A DNA stretch of 64,000 nucleotides from Chloroflexota bacterium (GCA_028874795.1 JAPPHT010000008.1:1-64000); one strand, 5' to 3'. Shown: positions 34,661 through 41,999, counted from the first letter of the stretch. A program made the numbers and translations. The notes: generated from the letters alone by a model not told the origin.

Positions 34661-36196
34661 ATGACTACACAACCCGCTCCCGCGCCCTACAACCACATAC
34701 TGCCCGACGTCCTCTCGCCGCAGGATGTCGCCTACCTCAACCGGCTCGACCGCGCCCTTCGCTGCGGCGTCCCCGGCTGCGAATGCGCAACCGGCTCCAC
34801 CCTCCACTGCCCTTCCCACGGCCACGCCGAGGCCCCCACTCTTACCGTCGTCTGGGACGAACGCCGCGAGATCCTGGCGTTCCACTGTCCCTCCTGTCCC
34901 CCGCCCCGCATCTACGACGCCCTTGCGAAGCGCGGCCTCGCCCCCGCATCGGAGATCTACAACGCCTTCGGCGCGCAGGGAGCCGGACTCCAGCCCTTCT
35001 ACTTCTTCATTCAACAGCCGCCCGACTGGCTCTGGCCCAACCGCATCCCTCTCGGCAAACTCACCCTCATCGCCGGATACCCCTCCTCCGGCAAGACCTC
35101 CATCGCCCTCGACATCGCCGCCCGCGTCTCGCGCGGCGCAGCCGCCCCCGACCAGCCGGACGCTCTGTTCCCCTCCGCCCCTGTCGTTCTCGCCCTCCTC
35201 GACGACAACCCCAAGGCCGACGTCCTCCCCACTCTCCGCCTGTTCGGGGCCGATCTGCAACGCGTCTACCTCGCCGACCTCCTCTCCCCCACGCACCCCG
35301 TCGACTACTACCCCGACGACCCACCCAACGACGAGGACGACGGGTACTTCTACCAGGAGGACGACGACGAGGATGAGGATGACGAAGAATACGTCTTCGA
35401 TAACGACGGCAATGAAGTGCGCGTTCCCCGTCGCAAGCCGGTCGGCATACGGGCGCCTGCGCGGGACCCGTTCTGGTCGTCCCCGGCCCCTGGCTCTAGG
35501 CTCGTCGCGCCATGGCCCAGCCTCGACAAGGTCATGGCACGACTCGCCAACTACATCGCCGAGGGGAAGGCTGTCCTCCTGATCGTAGACCAGGTGGAAG
35601 ACCTCGCCTCGATGCACCGTGCCCGCCTCTCCACCATCCTCGGCATGCTCAAGGCCCTCGCGGCGCGTACCGGCGCGGCCGTCGTCGCCCTCACCCACAA
35701 CCCCGCCCTCAACTATCCGCGCGCCGTCACCGCCATGCAGAACCGCCTGGCGCAGGCCTCCGTCGTCTTCACTACCGCCGTCGTCGGGCCCGGTGAGCGC
35801 CGCTTCCTCGTCCCCCTCCGCCCCGCCATGAGCGACGACACCCCCGCCATCCCCTTCGTCCTGCCGCCTTCCGACGCCTTCACCGTTGCCTGGCGCAAGC
35901 CCGTCTTCCCCGCCCACATGAACGCCCTCGCCGGACCCCGCCCCGACGACGGCGCGAGGACCCGTGCGGCGCAAACCTTCCTCACCCGTGCCCTCGCCGA
36001 CGGCCCCCGCCCCGCCTCCGAGATCGAGCGCGAAGCCGCGATGCATGGCATATCTCGCCGTACCCTCTTCCGCGCCCGCGCCCTTGCCGGCATCAGGTCC
36101 ACCCGCATCGGGGCCTCAGAGGGGCCTGGCGCGGGCGCATGGTATTGGTCACTCCCGTCGCGCAGCACTCCGCAACAGGATGAGACACCCCGATGA
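34661..36196 (+). CDS. Zn-finger and RecA-like AAA ATPase of plasmid/phage type
   Basis: A 511-residue protein. The N-terminal 100 residues carry paired cysteines and histidines (RCGVPGCECATG, CPSHGHAE, FHCPSCPPP), like the zinc-binding primase-type heads of replication proteins. A RecA/RepA-like ATPase follows with Walker A GYPSSGKTS (about residue 140) and Walker B-like AVLLIVDQVEDL (about 308). Between them is an acidic low-complexity insert with a run of Asp and Glu (about 224-250). The C-terminus looks like a winged helix (SRRTLFRARALAGIRSTRIG). Such proteins sit on integrated plasmids and prophages and act in replication or as element regulators. No integrase or capsid gene is visible. 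Leaderless start. Confidence 0.72.
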   Translation: MTTQPAPAPYNHILPDVLSPQDVAYLNRLDRALRCGVPGCECATGSTLHCPSHGHAEAPTLTVVWDERREILAFHCPSCPPPRIYDALAKRGLAPASEIYNAFGAQGAGLQPFYFFIQQPPDWLWPNRIPLGKLTLIAGYPSSGKTSIALDIAARVSRGAAAPDQPDALFPSAPVVLALLDDNPKADVLPTLRLFGADLQRVYLADLLSPTHPVDYYPDDPPNDEDDGYFYQEDDDEDEDDEEYVFDNDGNEVRVPRRKPVGIRAPARDPFWSSPAPGSRLVAPWPSLDKVMARLANYIAEGKAVLLIVDQVEDLASMHRARLSTILGMLKALAARTGAAVVALTHNPALNYPRAVTAMQNRLAQASVVFTTAVVGPGERRFLVPLRPAMSDDTPAIPFVLPPSDAFTVAWRKPVFPAHMNALAGPRPDDGARTRAAQTFLTRALADGPRPASEIEREAAMHGISRRTLFRARALAGIRSTRIGASEGPGAGAWYWSLPSRSTPQQDETPR

Positions 36197-36218
36197 CCGC
36201 TCAGAACTTCGAAAACAC

Positions 36219-36370
36219 TGGCACTCTTGCGTCCTTAATGCCGGGAAGCAGGCCGTGGCCTTGGAAACACCCCCGATTAAGAGTGCCAAGAGTGCCAGAT
36301 TGCCATCCCGCTTCACTCCTGAAGTCGGCCTTAAGAGTGCCAACTGCGATGCCCCCTGGCACCCTTAATC
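36219..36370. repeat. AAGAGTGCCA repeat cluster after the AAA ATPase gene
   Basis: TTAAGAGTGCCA occurs at 36277-36288 and 36331-36342, AGAGTGCCA at 36289-36297, the inverted form TGGCACTCTT at 36219-36228, and a variant TGGCACCCTTAAT at 36358-36370. Clustered direct and inverted copies directly after a replication-type ATPase look like iterons or a regulator-binding array. The remainder of 36197-36549 holds a CTCGCCCACTGGGAGAGG-type dispersed repeat and the hairpin at 36497. Confidence 0.55.
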
Positions 36371-36496
36371 CCAACGTGCTCCAACCCCATCACGCCAGCG
36401 AAGCCCGGAACCAGCCGACACGTCACTCGCAACCGGGTTGCCCCCCTCGCCCACTGGGAGAGGGGCTGGGGGTGTGGGTTGCCGCCATTGGAGCAG

Positions 36497-36530
36497 GGGG
36501 GTGCGCCGTGGAGGACCTCGACGCACCCCC
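36497..36530 (-). terminator. Zinc-locus hairpin after 61-residue protein gene (36550)
   Basis: GGGGGTGCG and CGCACCCCC make a perfect 9-bp stem. Related hairpins follow both znuA-type genes (37595, 39009). There is no T-run, so it may stabilise the RNA 3' end instead of terminating. Confidence 0.45.
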
Positions 36531-36549
36531 TACTCGGAGCCGGTGTCGG

Positions 36550-36735
36550 TCAGCGGAGCGTTCCCGCGATCTCCTCCGCCTGCCTGGCACTCAGAATCTT
36601 GAAGACCTTGCTGGACGGGTCCTCCGCCGCTACGCCGCGGACCGCCTTCGCTCCGTTCTTAAGAGTCACCACCTCGGGGTCCTTGATGACCACTACCTTC
36701 CTCAGTTTCACCGAATAGGCCGTCAACTCTGCCAT
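36550..36735 (-). CDS. Cysteine-less zinc-ribbon-like small protein A
   Basis: A 61-residue protein, ATG 36735 with AGGAGG 7 bases upstream. The sequence AELTAYSVKLRKVVVIKDPEV...LKNGAKAVRGVAAEDPSSKVFKI follows the plan of DUF5679-like zinc-ribbon proteins (AYCVKCRxK...KDP..VTLKNGRPA..G.CPxCGTK.FRI), but every ligand cysteine is replaced: SxxL for CxxC and DPSS in place of CPxC. A paralogue lies at 37366. Cys-less versions of zinc proteins are classic members of zinc-starvation regulons, and Zur and ZnuA genes are next door. The family call is from memory of the motif and should be tested. Confidence 0.65.
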   Translation of the reverse strand: MAELTAYSVKLRKVVVIKDPEVVTLKNGAKAVRGVAAEDPSSKVFKILSARQAEEIAGTLR

Positions 36736-36789
36736 TTCCCGCCTCCTTACTGTTGTGTTTTCCCGGCGCACCCCCCAAGAGGGGACCAG

Positions 36790-37113
36790 TCAGTGGTAGA
36801 ACATCAGATCCACCATGAAGCTGGCATCGTCCGGGTCCATGTCGACAAGCACTGCGTTGAACTCAGCGTCCGCCTCTTCCGGGTCGAGCTGGTGCTCTGC
36901 CGCGTTGGCCACGATAGTCGCGAAGGTGAGCAACTCATGCAGTTCGAACTCGCGCGACTCCGGGTAAGGCGGCGTCACGAAGTCGCCGTCGACCGCTCGC
37001 TTCCAGCAGTCCGCGCACTGACCGGTCCCAGTTGCCATGCACTTCCCGCCGCGTACTTCGCAGTTCGGCATCTGATCCGCATCGATCCGCCCTGGTCCGC
37101 CGTACCACTTCAT
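36790..37113 (-). CDS. Hypothetical protein with Cys-rich N-terminus
   Basis: A 107-residue protein, ATG 37113 with GGAGG upstream. The first 40 residues contain NCEVRGGKCMATGTGQCADCWKRA, four cysteines that could bind one metal ion; the rest is acidic and helical (ELHELLTFATIVANAAEHQLDPEEADAEF, DMDPDDASFMVDLMFY). No family recognised. It lies between the two Cys-less small proteins in the same orientation, so it probably belongs to the zinc locus. A half copy of the locus hairpin (GCGCACCCCCC) follows its stop. Confidence 0.55.
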   Translation of the reverse strand: MKWYGGPGRIDADQMPNCEVRGGKCMATGTGQCADCWKRAVDGDFVTPPYPESREFELHELLTFATIVANAAEHQLDPEEADAEFNAVLVDMDPDDASFMVDLMFYH

Positions 37114-37186
37114 CGCACGCCTCCGTTTCCGTCACAGCAGCCCCATTCAGATCCGCGGCCGCCGTATCGCCGTCACTCCCTGGCCG

Positions 37187-37255
37187 ACGAGCACTCCATC
37201 GCGGGCACCAGGCCCTTCAGGTTGTCGCGCATCAGGCCGAAGCAGGCGCCGTGTG
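37187..37255 (-). pseudogene. Relic of a third znuA 3' end
   Basis: Read on the minus strand this stretch gives HGACFGLMRDNLKGLVPAMECS, matching the C-termini of both intact ZnuA proteins in the window (HGDYFGLMRDNLKSLSAAMECS and a near-identical one). The original stop TGA has become TCG and no upstream coding sequence remains. It is all that is left of a tandem znuA copy after deletion. The remaining spacer 37256-37365 shows nothing recognisable. Confidence 0.75.
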
Positions 37256-37365
37256 GATGTCTGCGCCGCTCCGGCCGATCTCACGGCAGGCAGCGCAGCG
37301 GCGGCACCGCTCCGGCCGACGCCCGACGAGTCCGTTCCCGATGGCGCTATCGGAGTCTGCGCCGG

Positions 37366-37551
37366 TCAGCCGAGCATCCCCCGCACCTCTTCGGCGTCCT
37401 TGTCACTCACGATCCTGATGACCCTGCTGGACGGGTCCTCCTCCGCTACACCGCGGACCGCCTTCCGCCCGTTCTTCAAGGTCACGAGCTCCGGGTCCTT
37501 GATGGCCACCATCTTCCTCAGCTTCACCGAATAAGCCGTCAGATCTACCAT
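37366..37551 (-). CDS. Cysteine-less zinc-ribbon-like small protein B
   Basis: A 61-residue paralogue of the protein at 36550, about two-thirds identical, ATG 37551 with AAGGAGGC upstream. VDLTAYSVKLRKMVAIKDPELVTLKNGRKAVRGVAEEDPSSRVIRI again shows the zinc-ribbon layout with Ser, Leu and Ser where cysteines are expected, and the C-terminus adds a short helical tail (SDKDAEEVRGMLG). It follows znuA1 after 99 bases in the same direction. Two copies with the same substitutions mean the cysteine loss predates the duplication and is maintained. Confidence 0.65.
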   Translation of the reverse strand: MVDLTAYSVKLRKMVAIKDPELVTLKNGRKAVRGVAEEDPSSRVIRIVSDKDAEEVRGMLG

Positions 37552-37594
37552 TCCTGCCTCCTTACTCTGGGTTTTCCTTCGAACGCCTAAGGGA

Positions 37595-37626
37595 GGGGTG
37601 CGCCCGGAGGAAATGCGGCGCACCCC
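37595..37626 (-). terminator. Zinc-locus hairpin after znuA1
   Basis: GGGGTGCGCC-(12 bases)-GGCGCACCCC is a perfect 10-bp stem, 24 bases after the znuA1 stop on the minus strand. It is the second member of the hairpin set found at 36497 and 39009. Confidence 0.55.
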
Positions 37627-37650
37627 CCCTCAGGGTGGGAGCCTGTCCGG

Positions 37651-38757
37651 TCACGAGCACTCCATGGCGGCGCTGAGGCTCTTCAGGTTGTCGCGCATCA
37701 GGCCGAAGTAGTCTCCATGCTCGTCCAGTTCCGCCTGAGTGACGCTCTCTATCGAGTGAATCCTGTAGATGCCGGCCCCTGTCTCGTCGGCGAGCGCCCG
37801 TTCGTTCTCACCGGAGAGCACGGGTTCGAGCAGCACCGCCGTGATGCCGAGCTCCTTGATACGGTCGGCGATGGCGGCGAGGCGCTGCGGCGACGGCTCT
37901 GCTTCCGGGGAGAGGCCGGCGATGCCGACCTGTTCCAGGCTGTACGCCTGCGCGAGGTAGCCGTACGCAGAGTGCGACGTGACGAACTCTTGGTGGACGC
38001 AGGAGCTGAGGCCCGCCTCGAACTCGGCGTGCAGTGCCCCGAGCTCGGAGGAGAGCGTAGCGAGGTTCGCCCGGTAGACGTCAGCGCCCTCGGGGTCCGC
38101 TTCGATCAACGCTCCGGCTATGCGCTCCGCCTGGGTGACGGCGAGCAGCGGGTCGAGCCAGAAGTGGGGGTCGAACTCACCGTGTCCGTGGTCGTCCTCA
38201 CCCTCATGTCCATGATCGTCCCCTTCCATATGGCCGTGCTCGTCCTCGTCTTCGTGCCCATGCTCGTCTTCATCCTCATGGCCGTGTTCGTCCCCTTCCA
38301 TGTGCCCATGCTCATCCTCGTGCCCGTCTTCCACGAACGGCAGTGCCGCCTCGGCGTACGCAGCCTCGACCACGATGCCGGAGACGTCGTTGCCCAGGGA
38401 CTCGAGCGCGCGATGCAGCCAGGGCAACAGGGTGAGGCCATTTATCGCTACGACATCGGCCTCGGCGATCATGAGGAGCTGGCTGGCCGTGAGTTCGAAC
38501 GCGTGGGCCTCGACGCCGGGTGGCACGAGGGTCACGACTTCCACGCGGTCGCCGCCGATACGCTCGGCGAAGTACTGCATCGGGTAGATGCTCGCGACCA
38601 CGCTCAGCGGTTCCGGGGCACTGACCGGCGTGTCTGTGGGCGGAGGGCTGGTTGGCGTGTTCGTGGGCTCGGGGGCCTCCGAGCAGGCCACGATCGCCAT
38701 TGCCAGCACTCCGGCAATGAGCAGCTTGCGCATGTTAGTGAGATGCAGTCTCGTCAT
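37651..38757 (-). CDS. znuA: Zinc ABC transporter substrate-binding lipoprotein ZnuA
   Basis: A 368-residue lipoprotein that captures zinc (or manganese) outside the membrane. The lipobox is AMAIVAC (Cys25), then a Pro/Thr linker, VVASIYPMQYFAERIGGDR, the metal ligand His in PPGVEAHAFELT, a His/Asp/Glu-rich loop of about 55 residues with repeated DEHGH units, then DPHFWLDPL, TSHSAYGYLA and LLEPVLSGE, the remaining cluster A-I ligand sites. GGAGGG lies 5 bases before ATG 38757. The ATPase and permease partners are not in this window. Upstream is a palindromic operator shared with zur and a structured leader. Confidence 0.93.
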   Translation of the reverse strand: MTRLHLTNMRKLLIAGVLAMAIVACSEAPEPTNTPTSPPPTDTPVSAPEPLSVVASIYPMQYFAERIGGDRVEVVTLVPPGVEAHAFELTASQLLMIAEADVVAINGLTLLPWLHRALESLGNDVSGIVVEAAYAEAALPFVEDGHEDEHGHMEGDEHGHEDEDEHGHEDEDEHGHMEGDDHGHEGEDDHGHGEFDPHFWLDPLLAVTQAERIAGALIEADPEGADVYRANLATLSSELGALHAEFEAGLSSCVHQEFVTSHSAYGYLAQAYSLEQVGIAGLSPEAEPSPQRLAAIADRIKELGITAVLLEPVLSGENERALADETGAGIYRIHSIESVTQAELDEHGDYFGLMRDNLKSLSAAMECS

Positions 38758-38819
38758 TTAACCCTCCGTAACCATTCCTTGGACCCAGTGCGAGGCGAAC
38801 GTGCGTTTCCATGCATATG

Positions 38820-38852
38820 GGTAAGCGGGAACCTGCCGGCGCTTACCGCAGG
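38820..38852 (-). promoter_or_regulatory. Competing hairpins in the znuA1 leader
   Basis: GGTAAGCG (38820-38827) and CGCTTACC (38840-38847) can form a perfect 8-bp stem. CCTGC (38832-38836) and GCAGG (38848-38852) can form another that excludes the first. They lie in a leader of roughly 125 bases before the znuA1 start. Alternative pairing is what an RNA switch or attenuator would need, but no known riboswitch class is recognisable. Confidence 0.35.
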
Positions 38853-38914
38853 CAGCGCCCGACCGTTGTCACGGCTCGTACCGTAGCGGGGCTTCTACAC
38901 ACTGGCAATACGTT

Positions 38915-38939
38915 GTATCAATAATATCCAAGATGATAC
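38915..38939. promoter_or_regulatory. Zur-type operator and promoter of znuA1
   Basis: GTATCA-(13 bases)-TGATAC is an inverted repeat whose arms are identical to those in front of zur (41974-41999). On the minus strand the same bases include TTGATA, a likely -35 hexamer, so bound repressor would block transcription. The spacer 38758-39062 otherwise holds the leader of znuA1 and the hairpin of znuA2. Confidence 0.65.
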
Positions 38940-39008
38940 TGAGCTCCAGGCCTTGCGGGAACAACGCAGCGGGGTGACTGGCGGGCAGTCACCGCCCCGG
39001 TGGGGTAT

Positions 39009-39044
39009 GGGGGGCGCGCCGGGGAGGACATCGGCGCACCCCCC
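39009..39044 (-). terminator. Zinc-locus hairpin after znuA2
   Basis: GGGGGGCGCGCC and GGCGCACCCCCC pair over 12 bases with one mismatch, 18 bases after the znuA2 stop. An overlapping CCCCCAAGAGGGGG hairpin follows the stop more closely. It matches the elements at 36497 and 37595. Confidence 0.5.
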
Positions 39045-39062
39045 AAGAGGGGGCCAGCTGAG

Positions 39063-41399
39063 CTACGAGCACTCCATCGCGGTGCGGAGGCTGCTCAGGT
39101 TGTCGCGCATCAGACCGAAGTAATCTCCGTGTTCGTCCAACTCGGCCTGGGTTATGCCGTCCATGGGGTGGATCGTGTGTATGTTTGCGCCGGTCTCGGC
39201 GGCGAGCACCTGCTCGTGCGAACCGGCAAGCACAGGCTCCACGAGTATGGCCCCCAGGCCGAGGTCGTTGATGCGGTCGGCGATGGCGGCAAGGCGCTGC
39301 GGTGACGGCTCCGCGTCAGGAGAGAGCCCAGCCACGGACACCTGCTCCAGGTCGTAGGCGAGGGCGAGATAGCCGTATGCGGCGTGCGACGTGACGAACT
39401 CGCGGTGTGCGCACGAGCTGAGGCCCGCCTCGAACTCGGCGTGCAGCGCCCGGAGCTCGGAGGAGAGCGCGGCGAGGTTCGCCCGGTAGACGTCGGCGCC
39501 CTCGGGGTCCGCCTCGATCAAGGCCCCGGCGATGCGCTCCGCCTGGGTGATGGCGCGCAGCGGGTCGAGCCAGAAGTGGGGGTCGAACTCGCCGTGGGCG
39601 TGCGCATGCTCGTCCTCATCCTCGTGTCCATGCTCGTCCTCATCCTCGTGTCCATGCTCGTCCTCATCCTCGTGTCCGTGGTCGTCCTCTTCGCCGAGGA
39701 CGCCAACGAAGGCGATGCCGGTGGGCGAACCACCAACGTCCCAGACCTCTTCGACCTCGAGGTGTTCGAGATCGACCGAGATGACCTCACCGTGGGCCGG
39801 GTCCGTGAGGAACATCGTCTCCCCGACGATGATCAAGCGGGGCCGCGCGTCCTCACCCGGCTCCATGACGTGGAGGTGCGCGATCTCATCGCCGTCGTGG
39901 GCATCGAGCACGTGAAGCTCGCCTTCGGCGGTGAGCAGGTAGAGGCGCTCGGCGTGCGCGCCGACGGCGCCGGCCGCGACCGGTTCGCTGAAGACCTGCC
40001 GGAACTCGCCTCCCTCGGGGTCGATCAGCCAGATGCCGTCGTCGGCGAATCCCTGGCCGTCGAAGTAGGAGGCGCGGCCGAAGAAGTGGTGCAGGTCGTG
40101 GTGCGAGAAGAAGGAGCCGATGCGCGACTCTTCCCGCATCTCCGGCGGGTTCTCGATGAAGTCGTGCTCGTACCCCCCGTCGTGCGGGTGCAGGAAGAGC
40201 ACGCCGCCAACGCACCCGAGGATCACGCCTTCCTCGTTGTGCGTCTCGCCGTGCATGCCCGGGCAGGAGCGGTTGCTCGCATCGTAGACAACTTCCCCGT
40301 CCAGGTCCCAGACCTCGATCCCGACGGGCAGGCTGCTGTCGGTGTTCTCGGGATAGTCGGGGTTCCTGGTCGTCACCGCGATGTGGTCCGGTGTGATCGC
40401 AACAGCGGCGCCGTGCTGGGGGCCGGCCTCGAAAGCGATCGGCTGGTAGTCGCCCTGCGTGTTGGTTATCTCTTCCTCGTTGTAGAGGTAGACGTGGCCC
40501 TCAGCGTCGGCGAAGACCGCCGTCCAGCCGTAGCTGTTGACGAAGTGGACCGGCCGTTCATCCGTCACCACGGTGGGGTGACGCGAGACAGGCTCACGCA
40601 CGAGGTCGAAGTGGTCGCCGTGCTCGACGAGGAAGACGCCGCCGTCGAAGAGGTGGATGCCGTCGTCGTCGTCTCCGGGTCCACGTGCGAGTACGAAGGC
40701 GTAGCGGTGGGTGGGGCTGGGGTAGATGGCGGCCGGCGGCGCGCTGATCTGGAATGCGCCGGAGTCGAGCTCCTCTGTGGAGAGGTCGAGGACCGAGAGG
40801 TGTTGCGCCTCGAGGTCCGCGATCAGCAGGCGTCCGTCGAAGGCCGACTCTTCTTCATGGCCGTGCTCATCCTCTTCCATGTGCCCATGCTCGTCCTCGT
40901 CCTCGTGGCCGTGTTCGTCCTCTTCCATGTGCCCATGCTCATCCTCTTCTTCATGGCCGTGTTCGTCCCCGCCTTCTTTGAAGGGCAGCGCGGTCTCCGC
41001 GTCGGCAGCCTCGACGACGATCGCGGTGACGTCGCTGCCGAGGGACGCGAGCGCGCGCTCCAGCCAGGGCTCCAGCTCGAGGCCGTTCATCGCTATGACG
41101 TCGGCGTCGCCGATCGTGATCAGGTCACGCGCCGTGAGCTCGAACGTATGGCCCTCGGCGCCGGGGGGCACAAGGCTGACGACTTCCACGCGGTCGCCGC
41201 CGATGCGCTCGGCGAAGTATTGCATCGGGTAGATGCTCGCGACCACGCTGAGCGGCTCGTGGGTAGTAACCGGTGTATCCGCAGGCGGAGGGTTCGGGGG
41301 CGTGTCCGTGGGCGCGGTATCCCCTGCGCAGGCGACGACCGCCAGGGTCAGCGCCCCGACGACTAACAACTTGTACCAACTAATGAGAGCGTATCTCAT
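39063..41399 (-). CDS. ZnuA-type binding protein with inserted AztD-like beta-propeller
   Basis: A 778-residue lipoprotein (lipobox ALTLAVVAC). Residues 1-144 are the ZnuA N-lobe, 145-183 a His-rich loop, about 186-570 a beta-propeller, 573-602 a second His-rich run and 604-778 the ZnuA C-lobe (DPHFWLDPL, TSHAAYGYLA, LVEPVLAGS). The propeller resembles AztD, the periplasmic zinc chaperone that loads the ZnuA-like AztC: GIHLFDGGVFLVEHGDHFD, ERPVHFVNSYG, PQHGAAVAI, LPVGIEVWDLDG, GMHGETHNEEGVILGCVGGVL, and a histidine patch SHHDLHHFFG. Chaperone and acceptor are thus one chain. The outer halves are close to znuA1, so the insertion followed a duplication. The ATG at 41399 has GGAGGT 6 bases upstream, 31 bases after zur; an upstream in-frame TTG is less likely. 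Confidence 0.88.
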   Translation of the reverse strand: MRYALISWYKLLVVGALTLAVVACAGDTAPTDTPPNPPPADTPVTTHEPLSVVASIYPMQYFAERIGGDRVEVVSLVPPGAEGHTFELTARDLITIGDADVIAMNGLELEPWLERALASLGSDVTAIVVEAADAETALPFKEGGDEHGHEEEDEHGHMEEDEHGHEDEDEHGHMEEDEHGHEEESAFDGRLLIADLEAQHLSVLDLSTEELDSGAFQISAPPAAIYPSPTHRYAFVLARGPGDDDDGIHLFDGGVFLVEHGDHFDLVREPVSRHPTVVTDERPVHFVNSYGWTAVFADAEGHVYLYNEEEITNTQGDYQPIAFEAGPQHGAAVAITPDHIAVTTRNPDYPENTDSSLPVGIEVWDLDGEVVYDASNRSCPGMHGETHNEEGVILGCVGGVLFLHPHDGGYEHDFIENPPEMREESRIGSFFSHHDLHHFFGRASYFDGQGFADDGIWLIDPEGGEFRQVFSEPVAAGAVGAHAERLYLLTAEGELHVLDAHDGDEIAHLHVMEPGEDARPRLIIVGETMFLTDPAHGEVISVDLEHLEVEEVWDVGGSPTGIAFVGVLGEEDDHGHEDEDEHGHEDEDEHGHEDEDEHAHAHGEFDPHFWLDPLRAITQAERIAGALIEADPEGADVYRANLAALSSELRALHAEFEAGLSSCAHREFVTSHAAYGYLALAYDLEQVSVAGLSPDAEPSPQRLAAIADRINDLGLGAILVEPVLAGSHEQVLAAETGANIHTIHPMDGITQAELDEHGDYFGLMRDNLSSLRTAMECS

Positions 41400-41430
41400 C
41401 AATTAACCTCCGCCAACTATCCGTTGAGGT

Positions 41431-41931
41431 TCAGTCTGTATGCACGTGAGCCCCGTGCACGTGGATGTCTTCACCGCCCTGACCGCTCTCTCGACAGCCG
41501 GCGCAGCGGTGATACAGCTCCAGGCGGTGCCCGATGAGTTCGCTCCCGACGGGGGCCTTCATGGCGCGGAGCATCCGTTCGATAGAAGGATGGCGAAACT
41601 CCTCGATGCGTTCGCAGCCGACACAGACGAGGTGATGGTGATGGTGTGCGTCGTCCAGCGAGTAGCGGGGCGAGCCGTCCGGCAGGTTGGTCTTGCAGAG
41701 GACACCGGCGTTCCCGAGCAGGCGCAGCGTGCGATAGACGGTCGCCCGGCCCAGAGTCGGCAACTCGGCTACGATCTCCTCAGCGCTGAACGAGTCGGTC
41801 CGTCGAGCGAGCATCCTCGCCATCTGACGACGTGGCCAGGTCATGCGGCTGCCGTGCTCCTCCAACGCCGCAAGGATGTTGGACTCGGCCTGCATGACCG
41901 CGCTGGCCGATTTCGTGGGGCCCTTCACCAT
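41431..41931 (-). CDS. zur: Fur-family zinc uptake regulator Zur
   Basis: A 166-residue Fur-family repressor. The winged helix (MTWPRRQMARMLARRTDSFSAEEIVAELPTLGRATVYRTLRLL) is followed by the metal sites HHHHHLVCVGCERIEEF and CAGCRESG, which hold the structural zinc, and a His-rich C-terminal tail (HVHGAHVH). Linkage to two ZnuA genes identifies zinc as the likely signal. The start is ATG 41931, because a full promoter ends 7 bases before it; the frame continues 12 codons upstream across that promoter. It probably represses itself and the znuA2 gene behind it. Confidence 0.9.
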   Translation of the reverse strand: MVKGPTKSASAVMQAESNILAALEEHGSRMTWPRRQMARMLARRTDSFSAEEIVAELPTLGRATVYRTLRLLGNAGVLCKTNLPDGSPRYSLDDAHHHHHLVCVGCERIEEFRHPSIERMLRAMKAPVGSELIGHRLELYHRCAGCRESGQGGEDIHVHGAHVHTD

Positions 41932-41938
41932 GGTCTGA

Positions 41939-41999
41939 ACGGTATTGCCGCACTGGCATACTGTCAATACGGAGTATCAATAAGATACAAGAGTGATAC
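41939..41999 (-). promoter_or_regulatory. zur promoter with overlapping operator
   Basis: On the minus strand TTGACA (41967-41962), a 17-base spacer and TACCGT (41944-41939) make a good promoter, 7 bases before the ATG, implying a leaderless message. Just upstream lies GTATCA-(14 bases)-TGATAC (41974-41999), the palindrome shared with znuA1. Confidence 0.7.
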
